DNA of 64,000 bases. It comes from Alphaproteobacteria bacterium (GTDB taxonomy: Bacteria; Pseudomonadota; Alphaproteobacteria; JAAEOK01). Both the position numbers and the translations under genes were made by a program. Positions 45,934 to 54,935 of the stretch are shown here, piece by piece. Each line of letters opens with the position of its first letter. Within the stretch, counting starts at the first letter, position 1. Below the pieces are notes generated by a model. That model was not told where the DNA came from. It saw only the letters and a list, made by a program, of their open reading frames with translations, and searched no databases. The stretch spans positions 124,001-188,000 of the forward strand of contig JAAEOK010000085.1 of the NCBI GenBank assembly GCA_024244705.1. Direction: 5' to 3'.

Positions 45934-47409
45934 ATGAAATTAAGCTTTGTGAAGCCGAATTTACCGACCCGTGGTGCGGTCGTAATCGGTGTTTTCGATA
46001 AAAGGAAGCTCGCGCCGAGCGCCGCGCGTTTGGATAAACAGGTGTCCGGCATGGTGACGCGGGCAATGAAGGCAAGCAGGTTCGAGGGCAAAAAGTGTCA
46101 GACACTTGAACTCGCGGCACCAAGCGGCATCGAACTCGGCCGCATCGTGCTGCTCGGCCTCGGCGAGGAAAAGGCCCTTGACGATCTAGCCGCACAGGAT
46201 CTCGGCGGAACCGTCGTGACCTTCCTCAATCGTGTGGGGGAGGCGACGGCGACGGTACTCCTTGATGATTTCGTGGCGGCCGATCAATTCGCCTATGGCG
46301 CCCGCCTGCGCACCTATCGGTTCGATAAATATCGGACCCAAGAAAAACCGAAGAACAAGCCGACGCTGAAGTCGCTTTCGATTGGTTGCGGCAATGCGTC
46401 AAAGGCTCGCCGCTCGTTTGGCGCGCTGGACAGGGTCGCCGACGGCGTCTTCATGACCCGTGACCTCGTTTCGGAGCCCGCCAATGTCATATATCCGGAA
46501 ACCTTGGCCAAGGCCGCCCGCACATTGACCGGTCTCGGCGTCAAGGTAGAAGTCCTCGACGAAAAGCAAATGGGGCGGCTCGGCATGAACGCGCTCCTTG
46601 GCGTTGCCCAAGGCAGCGCGCGACCGCCACGGCTCGTGGTCATGCAGTGGCAGGGCGTTGCAAAATCTAAGAAAAGCAAGCCGATTGCGTTCGTCGGCAA
46701 AGGCGTGACCTTCGATACTGGCGGCATATCGTTGAAGCCGCCGGCCGGAATGGAGGAGATGAAATGGGACATGGGCGGCGCCGGCGTGGTGATAGGTTTG
46801 ATGAAGGCGCTGGCCGGCAGGAAGGCTAAAGTAAACGCGATCGGGGTCGTCGGCTTGGTCGAGAACATGCCATCCGGGTCGGCGCAGCGGCCGGGCGATA
46901 TCGTCGCCTCGATGTCGGGTCAGACGATCGAAGTTCTGAACACCGATGCCGAGGGCAGGCTCGTTCTGGCCGATGCGCTATGGTACACGCAGGACCGTTT
47001 TCACCCCCGACTCATGATCGATCTCGCGACTTTGACCGGTGCCATCATCATTTCCCTTGGCAGCGAACACGCAGGTCTGATGTCGAACAACGACGAGATT
47101 GCCGAGCGGCTAAGCAATGCCGGCAGCAAGACGGGAGAGAAAGTATGGCGTCTCCCGCTCCACAACAATTACGACAAACTGATCAACACGGACGCCGCGG
47201 ACGTCAAGAATATTGGCAACCGCGAGGCGGGGAGCATAACCGCGGCACAATTCCTACAGCGATTCGTCAATGATCTGCCGTGGGCGCATCTCGATATTGC
47301 CGGCGTCACCTGGTCGAAGAAGGATTCTCCGACGGTGCCCAAGGGGGGAACCGGTTTCGGGGTGCGGTTGTTGGACAGATTCGTCGCCGAAAGTTATGAG
47401 GTCAGATAG
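45934..47409 (+). CDS. pepA: Leucyl aminopeptidase
   Basis: A 491-residue M17 metallopeptidase that removes N-terminal residues from peptides; PepA homologues also bind DNA in some bacteria. The metal-binding signature NTDAEGRLVLADAL is present, with VGKGVTFDTGGISLKP supplying further ligands. The N-terminal macro-like domain begins MKLSFVKPN. The ATG at 45934 has GGGAGG at good spacing; the frame extends to 45886 without support. The lptF/pepA divergent pair and pepA-holC order are conserved in proteobacteria. Confidence 0.96.
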   Translation: MKLSFVKPNLPTRGAVVIGVFDKRKLAPSAARLDKQVSGMVTRAMKASRFEGKKCQTLELAAPSGIELGRIVLLGLGEEKALDDLAAQDLGGTVVTFLNRVGEATATVLLDDFVAADQFAYGARLRTYRFDKYRTQEKPKNKPTLKSLSIGCGNASKARRSFGALDRVADGVFMTRDLVSEPANVIYPETLAKAARTLTGLGVKVEVLDEKQMGRLGMNALLGVAQGSARPPRLVVMQWQGVAKSKKSKPIAFVGKGVTFDTGGISLKPPAGMEEMKWDMGGAGVVIGLMKALAGRKAKVNAIGVVGLVENMPSGSAQRPGDIVASMSGQTIEVLNTDAEGRLVLADALWYTQDRFHPRLMIDLATLTGAIIISLGSEHAGLMSNNDEIAERLSNAGSKTGEKVWRLPLHNNYDKLINTDAADVKNIGNREAGSITAAQFLQRFVNDLPWAHLDIAGVTWSKKDSPTVPKGGTGFGVRLLDRFVAESYEVR

Positions 47410-47424
47410 ATCTGGGGAGCCGGG

Positions 47425-47874
47425 GTGTCACGGGTCGATTTCTATCACCTGACCCGCTCGAGCTTGGAGTCTGCGCTGCCGCGGCTGTTGGAAAAGGTTC
47501 TCAAAAGCGGCGCGCGTGCGGTTGTCATGGTCGGTTCCGATGAGCGGGTCGAAGCGTTGAACGCCCATCTCTGGACCTACGACGACCGTGGCTTCCTGCC
47601 TCACGGCAGCGCCAAGGACGGCCATGCGGCGGAGCAACCGATATGGCTGACAAATCAGGACGAAAATCCGAATGCGGCATCGGTTCTGGTGATGGTCGAC
47701 GGTTCTCGATCGCAACGGTTGGCCGAGTACGACCGTTGTTTGGAAATGTTCGACGGTCGAGACGATGATGCGGTTGCTGCGGCGCGGCGGCGATGGGCGG
47801 AATATCGCGATGCCGGGCACCAAGTGAGCTATTTTCAGCAGAACGAGCGGGGGGGCTGGGAAGAAAAGGCATAG
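47425..47874 (+). CDS. holC: DNA polymerase III chi subunit
   Basis: A 149-residue clamp-loader accessory protein that contacts single-strand binding protein. RVDFYHLTRSSLESALPRLL opens the protein and the conserved WTYDDRGFLPHG is present; ERRWAEYR-type helix and FQQNERGGW end it. The start is GTG at 47425 with GGGGAGCCGGG upstream. It lies 15 bases after pepA. Confidence 0.92.
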   Translation: MSRVDFYHLTRSSLESALPRLLEKVLKSGARAVVMVGSDERVEALNAHLWTYDDRGFLPHGSAKDGHAAEQPIWLTNQDENPNAASVLVMVDGSRSQRLAEYDRCLEMFDGRDDDAVAAARRRWAEYRDAGHQVSYFQQNERGGWEEKA

Positions 47875-47889
47875 CCGGCGCGGACTTGC

Positions 47890-47924
47890 TTGTCTTGCTC
47901 CCTGGCGGCGGCTATAACCGCCGC
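47890..47924 (+). promoter_or_regulatory. Putative ndk promoter with inverted repeat over the -10
   Basis: TTGTCT at 47890-47895 and TATAAC at 47913-47918 are separated by 17 bp (4 and 5 consensus matches). GCGGCGG and CCGCCGC form a perfect 7 bp inverted repeat around CTATAA (47905-47924), exactly over the -10, so a regulator or DNA structure could act there. Transcription would start near 47925, about 47 bases before ndk. Confidence 0.55.
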
Positions 47925-47971
47925 GATTTTCACGTCCCCCGACCCCTTCAATTCATGAGGTTGCCGCCACC

Positions 47972-48394
47972 ATGGCCATCGAGCGAACGCTTTCGATTAT
48001 CAAACCCGACGCCACCCGTCGTGATTTGACCGGACAGGTCAACGCCCGTCTCGAATCCTCGGGCCTGCGAGTCGTGGCGCAGCGTCGTGTCCGCCTGACG
48101 CGAGAGCAGGCGGAAGGATTCTATGCCGTCCACCGCGAGCGCCCATTTTTCGACAGCCTCTGCAGTTTTATGACCTCGGGACCGGTGGTCGTTCAGGTAC
48201 TTGAGGGGGAAAACGCCGTTGCCCGCAACCGTGAGGTCATGGGGGCGACCAACCCCGAAGACGCGGCCGCCGGAACCATCCGAAAGGATTTTGCCGAATC
48301 GCTCGAGGCCAATTCCGTGCACGGTTCCGATTCACCGGAAAATGCCGCGATCGAAATCGCCTACTTCTTCAGTACGGTCGATATTGTCGGTTGA
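47972..48394 (+). CDS. ndk: Nucleoside diphosphate kinase
   Basis: A 140-residue enzyme that transfers phosphate between nucleoside tri- and diphosphates. The phospho-histidine is in [12 protein letters not shown] near residue 117, and [14 protein letters not shown] opens the protein. The length is normal. It has its own promoter-like sequence upstream. Confidence 0.98.
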   Translation: MAIERTLSIIKPDATRRDLTGQVNARLESSGLRVVAQRRVRLTREQAEGFYAVHRERPFFDSLCSFMTSGPVVVQVLEGENAVARNREVMGATNPEDAAAGTIRKDFAESLEANSVHGSDSPENAAIEIAYFFSTVDIVG

Positions 48395-48469
48395 CGTTAC
48401 GGGCGTGCAGCCGTCGAGCACCAAGTCCAATCGGCGCCGGGCGCTGGTCCGTTCGCGTCAATTATCTAT

Positions 48470-48592
48470 CTAGAGCGTGATCAGCGCCAAAAAAATTAGC
48501 ACGATGACTATGGCACCGAGAGAATACTTCATCAGTTTGCAGAAGCCGTGCCAAGTCTGTTCATGCGATTTCAAGTCGAAACTATCGGCCAT
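48470..48592 (-). CDS. Aa3-type cytochrome c oxidase subunit IV (40 residues)
   Basis: A 40-codon gene translated directly from the minus strand. It has the family's amphipathic start (DLKSHEQTWHGFCKLMKYS) followed by one membrane helix (GAIVIVLIFLALITL). In Rhodobacter and Paracoccus this tiny subunit sits on the aa3 oxidase without contacting its cofactors. The other oxidase genes are not in this window; an isolated position is normal for this gene. It lies between the 3' ends of ndk and purN. Confidence 0.88.
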   Translation of the reverse strand: MADSFDLKSHEQTWHGFCKLMKYSLGAIVIVLIFLALITL

Positions 48593-48667
48593 CGTCCCAA
48601 TCTCCCCAACGGTAAGGGCGTGCCCTGGTGCTATAACGCAAAGGCCCGCCCGCGGTAAAGTCCCAGA

Positions 48668-49285
48668 TCATAGGCCACCCTCAATCTCGACCCTATCTCC
48701 GACCACGCGAACCCTGCCTTCGGCGATCGCCTTGACGGCGCGGGGATAGCTCCGGTGTTCGGCCTCGAGGACCCGGGCGGCAAGCTGTTCCTCCGTGTCT
48801 CCGGGGCGGATTTCGACCTCGGTCTGCACGATGATCGGTCCGGCATCCATGTCCGGACGCACGAAATAAATCGTGCAGCCGCTGACGACATCGCCGGCCT
48901 CGAGGGCGCGGGCATGGGTGTCCAAGCCCTTATGCTTGGGCAGCAGCGAGGGGTGGATGTTGACCAATCGATCGTGCCAGCGACCGACGAAGCTGGGCGT
49001 CAGAATCCGCATGAATCCAGCCAGACAGACCAATTCTACGTGATGACCGCTTAGGGCGCGGTCCAGTTGGTGTTCGAAATCCTCTCGGGTCGCGAAATCG
49101 CGGTGATCGACGACTTGAGCGTCGATGCCGCTCCGGGTGGCGCGCTCCAGTCCTTTCGCACCCGGGACATTGGATATGACGAGCGCGATTTCGGCTGGAA
49201 AAGAGGGCTCCGCCGCCGCGTCGATCAGGGCCTGCAAATTGGAGCCTCGGCCCGAAATCATCACGGCGACTTTCAGTCGCGCCAT
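48668..49285 (-). CDS. purN: Phosphoribosylglycinamide formyltransferase
   Basis: A 205-residue enzyme that transfers a formyl group from 10-formyl-THF in purine synthesis. [15 protein letters not shown] binds the phosphoribosyl substrate, and the catalytic Asn-His-Asp set is visible in [13 protein letters not shown] and [17 protein letters not shown]. The ATG at 49285 has GGAG 5 bases upstream and overlaps the purM 3' end by 13 bp, so the pair is coupled. Confidence 0.97.
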   Translation of the reverse strand: MARLKVAVMISGRGSNLQALIDAAAEPSFPAEIALVISNVPGAKGLERATRSGIDAQVVDHRDFATREDFEHQLDRALSGHHVELVCLAGFMRILTPSFVGRWHDRLVNIHPSLLPKHKGLDTHARALEAGDVVSGCTIYFVRPDMDAGPIIVQTEVEIRPGDTEEQLAARVLEAEHRSYPRAVKAIAEGRVRVVGDRVEIEGGL

Positions 49286-50412
49286 AGGTGCTCCATATCG
49301 TCGATCATCACCGGTGCGGCGCCCGCCGCGCGCGGCTCCACCGTGCCGATAATGGTGGTTGCCTCGCCGGCGGCTTCAAACGCCGCCCTTGCCGTATCCA
49401 AGTGCGCGGGACCGACGATCGCGACCATGCCGATTCCGCAATTGAACGTCCGCATCATCTCGTCGCTCGCGATATTGCCGGTCGCGGCCAGCCAACGGAA
49501 TACCGGCTGTACGCTCCAGGATTGCGCGAAAAGCCGCACCGCCGCCGTATCCGGTAGGATGCGAGGCAGATTCTCGACCAGGCCACCCCCGGTGATGTGG
49601 GCGAGAGCCTTGACGCCGCCGGTCGCGACGGCGTCGAGGCAGCCGCGGACGTAGATCCGCGTGGGCGAGAGCAGGGCGTCGGCGAGCGTGCGCTCGGCGG
49701 CGAACGGGGCCGGCGCCGCGTAGTCAAGGCCGGCGGTTTCGACGACCCTTCTGACCAGCGAAAATCCGTTCGAATGCAAGCCGTTGGAAGCGAGGCCAAG
49801 CACGGTATCGCCCCCCGATACGGTGGCTCCCGTCAACAAGCCATCGCGCTCTACGGCGCCGACGGCAAAGCCGGCGATATCATAGTCTCCGTCCCGGTAC
49901 ATGCCCGGCATTTCGGCGGTTTCGCCGCCAAGTAGGGCGCACCCCGCGAGGCGGCAGCCTTCGGCGATGCCGGCCACCACCGCTTCGGCGACCTCGATAT
50001 CGAGGCGGGCAGTGGCGAAATAATCCAGGAACAGAAGAGGTTCGGCGGCCTGGACCACCAGATCGTTGACGCACATGGCAACCAGATCGATTCCCACCGT
50101 CCGATGCTGTCCGGCAGCGATGGCGATCTTGAGCTTGGTTCCGACGCCATCGGTCGCGGCAACCAGGATCGGGTCCGCATATCCGGCGGCCGCAAGGTCG
50201 AAGAGGCCACCAAATCCGCCGATCTCGGCTACGGTGCCGGGCCGCGCGGTTGCGCTCGCCATCGGTTTGATCTTGTCGATCAGACGGTTGCCGGCGTCGA
50301 TATCGACACCCGCCTGTTTGTAGGATCGGCCGCTGATGACTTCCTCGCTTGTCTTGGCTATAAGGGCGTTGAGAGACTCAGCCGAAAATACTTGATCGCA
50401 AAGGCTTTGCAA
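49273..50412 (-). CDS. purM: Phosphoribosylformylglycinamidine cyclo-ligase
   Basis: A 379-residue AIR synthetase, the fifth purine step. [26 protein letters not shown] and [13 protein letters not shown] are typical. No ATG or GTG exists in frame before YKQAGVD: the only standard start codon after the upstream stop is TTG at 50412, giving about 32 residues before the conserved region, longer than the E. coli leader. The true start may therefore be a rarer codon further in. The first base of this gene is shared with the ATG of the divergent DUF2066 gene. Confidence 0.93.
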   Translation of the reverse strand: MQSLCDQVFSAESLNALIAKTSEEVISGRSYKQAGVDIDAGNRLIDKIKPMASATARPGTVAEIGGFGGLFDLAAAGYADPILVAATDGVGTKLKIAIAAGQHRTVGIDLVAMCVNDLVVQAAEPLLFLDYFATARLDIEVAEAVVAGIAEGCRLAGCALLGGETAEMPGMYRDGDYDIAGFAVGAVERDGLLTGATVSGGDTVLGLASNGLHSNGFSLVRRVVETAGLDYAAPAPFAAERTLADALLSPTRIYVRGCLDAVATGGVKALAHITGGGLVENLPRILPDTAAVRLFAQSWSVQPVFRWLAATGNIASDEMMRTFNCGIGMVAIVGPAHLDTARAAFEAAGEATTIIGTVEPRAAGAAPVMIDDMEHLWRD

Positions 50413-51590
50413 TGCCCTACCGCTGCCGCCGGTTCATTCGTGATTGGGCGCCTGGCCCGTTGGTATTGATTTCCCTCGTGTTGCTGACTTTGACCGTCCA
50501 GGCGCAGGGCTGGACGCCATTTATGGCACGCGGAGTCATGGTCGATGTCACCGCCGCGAGCGCCTCGGAGGCGCGGGATCGGGCCCTCGCCGAGGGTCAG
50601 CTCCTGGCATTCAATTCCATGCTCCGCAACCTGACCGCCGGCGGCGATCACGGCCGGCTGCCGCCGGCCGATCCGGCGACGGTGGCGAATATGCTGGTCG
50701 GTTTCGAGATCGAGGAGGAAAAGACCTCCAGCGTCCGGTACATCGCCAGGTTGACCTACCGGTTCGACCCCGATTCGGTCCGTGACCTGCTGCAAAACTA
50801 CGGCATTCCTTTTGCGGAAGGTCGCGGACGCCCGATGGTGGTCCTACCGATTCTGCACCAGGGGGGAAGCGTCACGCTGTGGGATGAAACGAATCCGTGG
50901 CGCGAGGCATGGGTCGATCAGGCACGCGTCAGTGGATTGGTTCCGCTGGTCATTCCGATCGGCGATCTGGTCGATATTTCCAAAATCACGGCCGAACAGG
51001 CGGAGGGCGGAGACCCGACGGCGCTGAATGCTCTGGCCGAGCGCTATCAGACGACCGACGTGCTGGTGGTGAGCGCGTCGCAGAGCGACCCGACGGCGCG
51101 ATTGGATGTGTCGGCCTCGCGCTACGGGTTGGGGGGTATGGTGCCGGTCGCGCGCACGTCGGTGGACGACGGCGGCGTGGAGTCGCTTGCGGTTGCGGCG
51201 GCGGCCATTACTCGGGAGTTGGAAGAAAATTGGAAGCGGCAGAATATGGTCCGCACCGACCTTCGCGGGCGAATCGACGTCATCGTGCCGGTGCAAACGC
51301 TGTCGGATTGGACCCTCCTGCGCCGAAGGCTCGACGCGATCGGAACGATACGAAACGCGAGATTATCGCATCTTCAACGCGGCCAAGCCCAAATCAGCCT
51401 CGATTTTGTTGGTACCATCGACCAACTGCAGCGCACCCTTGCCCAGCACGATCTCGACCTGCGCCAGGGTTTGGCTGCGTGGGTGCTTTCATTGCGGGGC
51501 AGCATCGCATTGCCGACGCAGCCGGCGGCGCCTGAGGCAGAGCCGTTGAACGCTCCCGGGTCAGTTTCACCGATCGGCCAACAGCAGTGA
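50412..51590 (+). CDS. DUF2066 family exported protein
   Basis: A 392-residue protein with a signal peptide ([18 protein letters not shown]) and a DUF2066 region (residues about 40-200), including [19 protein letters not shown] and [20 protein letters not shown]. Function is unknown; in alphaproteobacteria it commonly lies between purM and a CDP-alcohol phosphotransferase gene followed by hda, as here. The ATG at 50412 is adjacent to the divergent purM start. The next gene overlaps its stop (GTGA). Confidence 0.85.
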   Translation: MPYRCRRFIRDWAPGPLVLISLVLLTLTVQAQGWTPFMARGVMVDVTAASASEARDRALAEGQLLAFNSMLRNLTAGGDHGRLPPADPATVANMLVGFEIEEEKTSSVRYIARLTYRFDPDSVRDLLQNYGIPFAEGRGRPMVVLPILHQGGSVTLWDETNPWREAWVDQARVSGLVPLVIPIGDLVDISKITAEQAEGGDPTALNALAERYQTTDVLVVSASQSDPTARLDVSASRYGLGGMVPVARTSVDDGGVESLAVAAAAITRELEENWKRQNMVRTDLRGRIDVIVPVQTLSDWTLLRRRLDAIGTIRNARLSHLQRGQAQISLDFVGTIDQLQRTLAQHDLDLRQGLAAWVLSLRGSIALPTQPAAPEAEPLNAPGSVSPIGQQQ

Positions 51591-52132
51591 ATCTTCCCAA
51601 CCTTATTACACTGGCACGGTTGTTTGTCGTTCCGGTCACCGTATGGCTGGTCATCGAAGACCGTTTCTTGGCCGCTTTTTGGGTTTTTATCGGCGCCGGC
51701 ATCTCGGACGCCGTGGACGGGTTTCTCGCCCGCCAAATGAACGCTCGCACGACGCTCGGAGCATTCATGGATCCTCTGGCCGATAAAGCACTTCTCGTCA
51801 GCGTCTACGTTGCCCTGGGGTATACCGGTTATTTGCCGGATTGGTTGGTCATTCTGGTTGTATTTCGAGACGTCATGATCATCGGCGGCGTGATCCTTAT
51901 GGTCATCCTCACCGGCAAGGTCGAAATGCAGCCGATCATGATCAGCAAGATCAATACGACGCTGCAGATCGTCCTCGCCGGCCTCGTTCTGGGTGATATT
52001 GCCTTTGGATTATCCTTGGGCACGGTACAATTGGTGCTGGTCTATACGGTTGCGGTGACGACCCTCTTGTCCGGCGCGGCCTATGTCCTGCAACTTGGAC
52101 GCCGGGCGCCGGATCTGGAGGACGCCGGGTGA
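51587..52132 (+). CDS. CDP-alcohol phosphatidyltransferase family protein
   Basis: A 181-residue membrane enzyme with the CDP-alcohol phosphotransferase signature DG-x2-AR-x8-G-x3-D-x3-D (DAVDGFLARQ ... LGAFMDPLADKALL, residues about 44-69) and four to five hydrophobic helices. The likely reaction is transfer of a phosphatidyl group to glycerol-3-phosphate as in PgsA, but substrate cannot be fixed from sequence. The GTG at 51587 overlaps the preceding stop by 4 bp, and hda overlaps its end in the same way. Confidence 0.85.
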   Translation: MNLPNLITLARLFVVPVTVWLVIEDRFLAAFWVFIGAGISDAVDGFLARQMNARTTLGAFMDPLADKALLVSVYVALGYTGYLPDWLVILVVFRDVMIIGGVILMVILTGKVEMQPIMISKINTTLQIVLAGLVLGDIAFGLSLGTVQLVLVYTVAVTTLLSGAAYVLQLGRRAPDLEDAG

Positions 52133-52851
52133 GTGAGCCGCGGATACCGGGCGACCGCGAGGCGGCAGACAGGCGCCAATTTGTTTTCGATCTTGGCTAT
52201 CGACCGGCCTTCGATCTGCATGATTTTCTGGTCTCGCCAAGCAATCGCGAGGCCGTCGAATGGCTGGACCGATGGCCGAATTGGGCGGCGCCGGCGTTGG
52301 CGATCGTTGGGCCTCCAGGAAGCGGTAAAAGCCATCTCGCGCACGTATTTGCCGGCCAGTGTCGCGGGCGTATCGTGAACGCCAGCGCAATCGGCGACCT
52401 CGATCCGCCGCGCCTGTTGGAGGGAGTGTCCGATCTGGTCGTCGAGGATGCCGATCGCGGCATCAACGAGGAGGCGATGCTACATCTTTACAACTGGGTG
52501 CTGGAGACCGGTGGCCACTTGTTGTTGACCGGACGTCAAGCGCCGGCACGCTGGACCATTGCGCTCCCGGATCTGCGTTCCCGGTTGGCATCGGTGCCGG
52601 TGGTCAACCTCGCCGCCCCGGACGATGTCCTTCTTGGCGCGGTGCTTATCAAAACCATGGGTGACCGTCAGCTCGTCGTGAACCACGAGGTCGTCCGTTT
52701 CGTTATCGCACGGATTGAAAGGTCATTTGTAGCCGTGCATCGATTCGTCACCGGTATCGATACGCGTGCATTGGCCGAAAAACGGAAGATCACAATTCCG
52801 CTGGCGCGGGAAGTGCTCACCGATATCGAACATACAAAGGAGGCGGACTAA
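52129..52851 (+). CDS. hda: DnaA regulatory protein Hda (HdaA)
   Basis: A 240-residue DnaA-related AAA+ protein without a DNA-binding domain. The N-terminal QFVFDLGYRPAF includes a clamp-binding-like segment, Walker A is GPPGSGKSHL and Walker B region LVVEDADR. With the sliding clamp Hda promotes DnaA-ATP hydrolysis after initiation. The GTG at 52129 overlaps the previous stop by 4 bp. The 3' end shares a base with the next ATG. Confidence 0.93.
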   Translation: MSEPRIPGDREAADRRQFVFDLGYRPAFDLHDFLVSPSNREAVEWLDRWPNWAAPALAIVGPPGSGKSHLAHVFAGQCRGRIVNASAIGDLDPPRLLEGVSDLVVEDADRGINEEAMLHLYNWVLETGGHLLLTGRQAPARWTIALPDLRSRLASVPVVNLAAPDDVLLGAVLIKTMGDRQLVVNHEVVRFVIARIERSFVAVHRFVTGIDTRALAEKRKITIPLAREVLTDIEHTKEAD

Positions 52852-53630
52852 TGGACTTGGGTATCTCGGGACGGACTGCACTTGTCTGTGCGGCGAGCAA
52901 AGGGCTCGGCCGGGCCTGTGCGTTGTCGTTGGCGCGGGAGGGCGCGTCCGTAACAATATGCGCCCGGACGCCCGAGACGCTTGCCCAGGCGGCCGCCGAC
53001 ATCGAAACCGAAACCGGGAACCCGGTGACTGCGGTCGCTTGCGATATTACCACCGAGGAAGGGCGACAGGCGGTGCTGGCGGCCCGTGCCGCCCCGGATA
53101 TTCTGGTCAACAATGCTGCCGGGCCGCCGGCCGGGGATTTCCGGGATTGGGACTCGGAGAATTGGATGAGCGCGGTCAACAACAACATGCTGACGCCAAT
53201 ACTGCTCATCAAATCCGTTATCGACGGCATGATCGAGCGCCGTTTCGGCCGTATCGTAAACATCACCTCCTATGCCGTGAAACAGCCGATCCCCACCCTC
53301 GGCCTTTCAAATGGCGCGCGGGCGGGGCTGACCGGGTTTGTCGCCGGTCTTGCGCGTCAGGTCGCAGCCAACAATGTGACGATCAACAACCTATTGCCGG
53401 GCCCATTCGAGACCGATCGGCTTTTGGACAACATTCGATTCGCCGCGAAGCAGGCGGGTCGGCCATTCGAGCAAGAACTGGAGCGCCGCAGAGATGGCAA
53501 CCCGGCGGGACGCTTCGGCGACCCGGCCGAGTTCGGCGACGCCTGCGCCTTTCTTTGCGCAGCGCAGTCCGGCTACCTTGTCGGCCAGAACCTGATATTG
53601 GACGGGGGCGAAATCCGCACGACGTTGTAG
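52851..53630 (+). CDS. Atypical SDR family protein without canonical Tyr-x3-Lys
   Basis: A 259-residue SDR-fold protein. The cofactor loop reads CAASKGLGRACAL, with Ala in place of the first glycine, and the active-site Tyr and Lys are missing: the expected place reads GLSNGARAGLTGF. The serine (NITSYAV) and the NNAAG motif remain. These substitutions match a recognised SDR subgroup annotated as lacking a perfect cofactor motif and tetrad, so catalysis by the classical mechanism is unlikely or altered. Its ATG overlaps the hda stop by one base, so it is cotranscribed. Confidence 0.85.
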   Translation: MDLGISGRTALVCAASKGLGRACALSLAREGASVTICARTPETLAQAAADIETETGNPVTAVACDITTEEGRQAVLAARAAPDILVNNAAGPPAGDFRDWDSENWMSAVNNNMLTPILLIKSVIDGMIERRFGRIVNITSYAVKQPIPTLGLSNGARAGLTGFVAGLARQVAANNVTINNLLPGPFETDRLLDNIRFAAKQAGRPFEQELERRRDGNPAGRFGDPAEFGDACAFLCAAQSGYLVGQNLILDGGEIRTTL

Positions 53631-53640
53631 ACGTCGGCGC

Positions 53641-54207
53641 CTAACCGAAGCTGTTCTTCGGGCTAGAGAACAGCCGTTCCACCATTGGCGTGAACGCCGC
53701 CAACGGCATCGTGTCGTACTCGGGGTCGAATGAATTCTGGTCCCAGCGCTCGCAAAAATCGATACAAGCTTCGTAGTGCGGGTGACCGCGGAACTGTTCC
53801 CGCGCGTTCCGGTCCTGGCCCAAATGGTGCCAAAAGTAATAGCCCTGGAAAATTCCGTGATGGCCAACGACCCAATGGGTGCGCTCGCTGACATAGGGCC
53901 GCAGAATTGCAGCCGCGGCTTGGCTGTGATTTTCCGGCGCCATGATATCGCCGATGTCATGGAGCAGGGCGGCCACCACCATTTCCTCATCGGCTCCATC
54001 GCGATGCGCGCGGGTTGCCGTTTGCAGCGAATGTTCATAACGGTCGATTTTGTAGCCGAGCATCGGGCCTTTCATTTTTTCGAGCATGTCGAGAAGATTT
54101 TTGGCCGCGCCCCCTGTCCGTTGGGGCTCGTACTTCTGAAGGAGCTGGTAATCCTCGAAGGTGCCGTCCTTCATTTGCGTGAACGCAACCGTTTCCACGT
54201 CAACCAT
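53641..54207 (-). CDS. HD-domain protein, PhnZ/MIOX-like di-iron type
   Basis: A 188-residue HD-domain protein. The metal-ligand set expected for a di-iron HD oxygenase is visible: His59 (YEHSLQTATRA), His83-Asp84 (ALLHDIGD), His94 (ENHSQ), His116 (VVGHHG) and Asp156 (ERWDQN). Small proteins with this set include PhnZ, which oxidatively cleaves a phosphonate, and inositol oxygenase; others are plain phosphohydrolases. No phosphonate genes are nearby, so the substrate is open. The ATG at 54207 has AGGAG 6 bases upstream, better than ATG 54210 or the longer frame to 54336. Confidence 0.75.
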   Translation of the reverse strand: MVDVETVAFTQMKDGTFEDYQLLQKYEPQRTGGAAKNLLDMLEKMKGPMLGYKIDRYEHSLQTATRAHRDGADEEMVVAALLHDIGDIMAPENHSQAAAAILRPYVSERTHWVVGHHGIFQGYYFWHHLGQDRNAREQFRGHPHYEACIDFCERWDQNSFDPEYDTMPLAAFTPMVERLFSSPKNSFG

Positions 54208-54269
54208 CATCGTCTCCTGAGGCGGCCAATTCCCCGGTGCGTCGGGTCCAGGCCCAAAGTGCCGACATT

Positions 54270-54785
54270 CTATCTCAACTCGCGCGGTAGCAGAAATCGC
54301 CGCAGTCGTCCAGTTGTCGGTTCGATCGACCGCCAACTTTCGCCTTGAAGTTCGATCATAGCGAGGGCCGCGGTTGGGAACTTCGCCTGAAGATTCTCGA
54401 TTGCCTGGGCGTCGCCTCCGAACGTCAATTTCGTGGCCAGCCGATGTAATCCGGGATTATGTCCGATCACCATTGCGTGGGTGAAGTTTTCCGGAATCCT
54501 TGCGACATAGCGCAAAATGCCGTCCGGCGATGCGAGATAAAGCGATCGTTCGTACTTGACCCGAATTTCCGGCGGCCAAACCAGAGACAAGCACTGATAC
54601 GTTTCCTTCGCCCGCGCCGCGGATGAGCACAGCACGAATTCGGGCAGCATGTGTTCACGATTGAGCAGATCGCCCATTGCCTTTGCGGCCCGAATGCCCC
54701 GTCCGTTGAGAGGGCGGTCAAAATCCGCGAGCGCGCTATCCTTCCAGCTCGACTTGGCGTGCCGAAATAAAGAGAGTTTGAACAT
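54270..54785 (-). CDS. Histidine phosphatase family protein (SixA-like)
   Basis: A 171-residue member of the histidine phosphatase superfamily. The catalytic RHG motif appears as LFRHAKSSW, residues 5-13, and the second catalytic histidine is in VIGHNPGLHRLA. SixA in E. coli dephosphorylates phospho-histidine proteins of the nitrogen phosphotransferase system; this is the nearest described group. The ATG at 54785 gives MFKLSLFRHAK. It is divergent from ppk, which may share phosphate physiology. Confidence 0.8.
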   Translation of the reverse strand: MFKLSLFRHAKSSWKDSALADFDRPLNGRGIRAAKAMGDLLNREHMLPEFVLCSSAARAKETYQCLSLVWPPEIRVKYERSLYLASPDGILRYVARIPENFTHAMVIGHNPGLHRLATKLTFGGDAQAIENLQAKFPTAALAMIELQGESWRSIEPTTGRLRRFLLPRELR

Positions 54786-54867
54786 AGGTAGGAGAATAGA
54801 TTGTCTCCTCAATCGATGCAGCAGGATAAGACGGGTCGTGGCCGGACTTTCCGATGTATCGGCCCGC

Positions 54868-54897
54868 TCGACGGCAGCCGGGCAAGTGAGTCATAAT
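54868..54897 (+). promoter_or_regulatory. Putative sigma-70 promoter of ppk
   Basis: TCGACG at 54868-54873 and CATAAT at 54892-54897 are separated by 18 bp, with 4 and 5 consensus matches. Transcription would start about 33 bases before the ppk GTG. No PhoB box was recognised. Confidence 0.45.
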
Positions 54898-54935
54898 GTG
54901 GCGGTTCGACCGGCCTACATTCGAAGGATGCGTAC

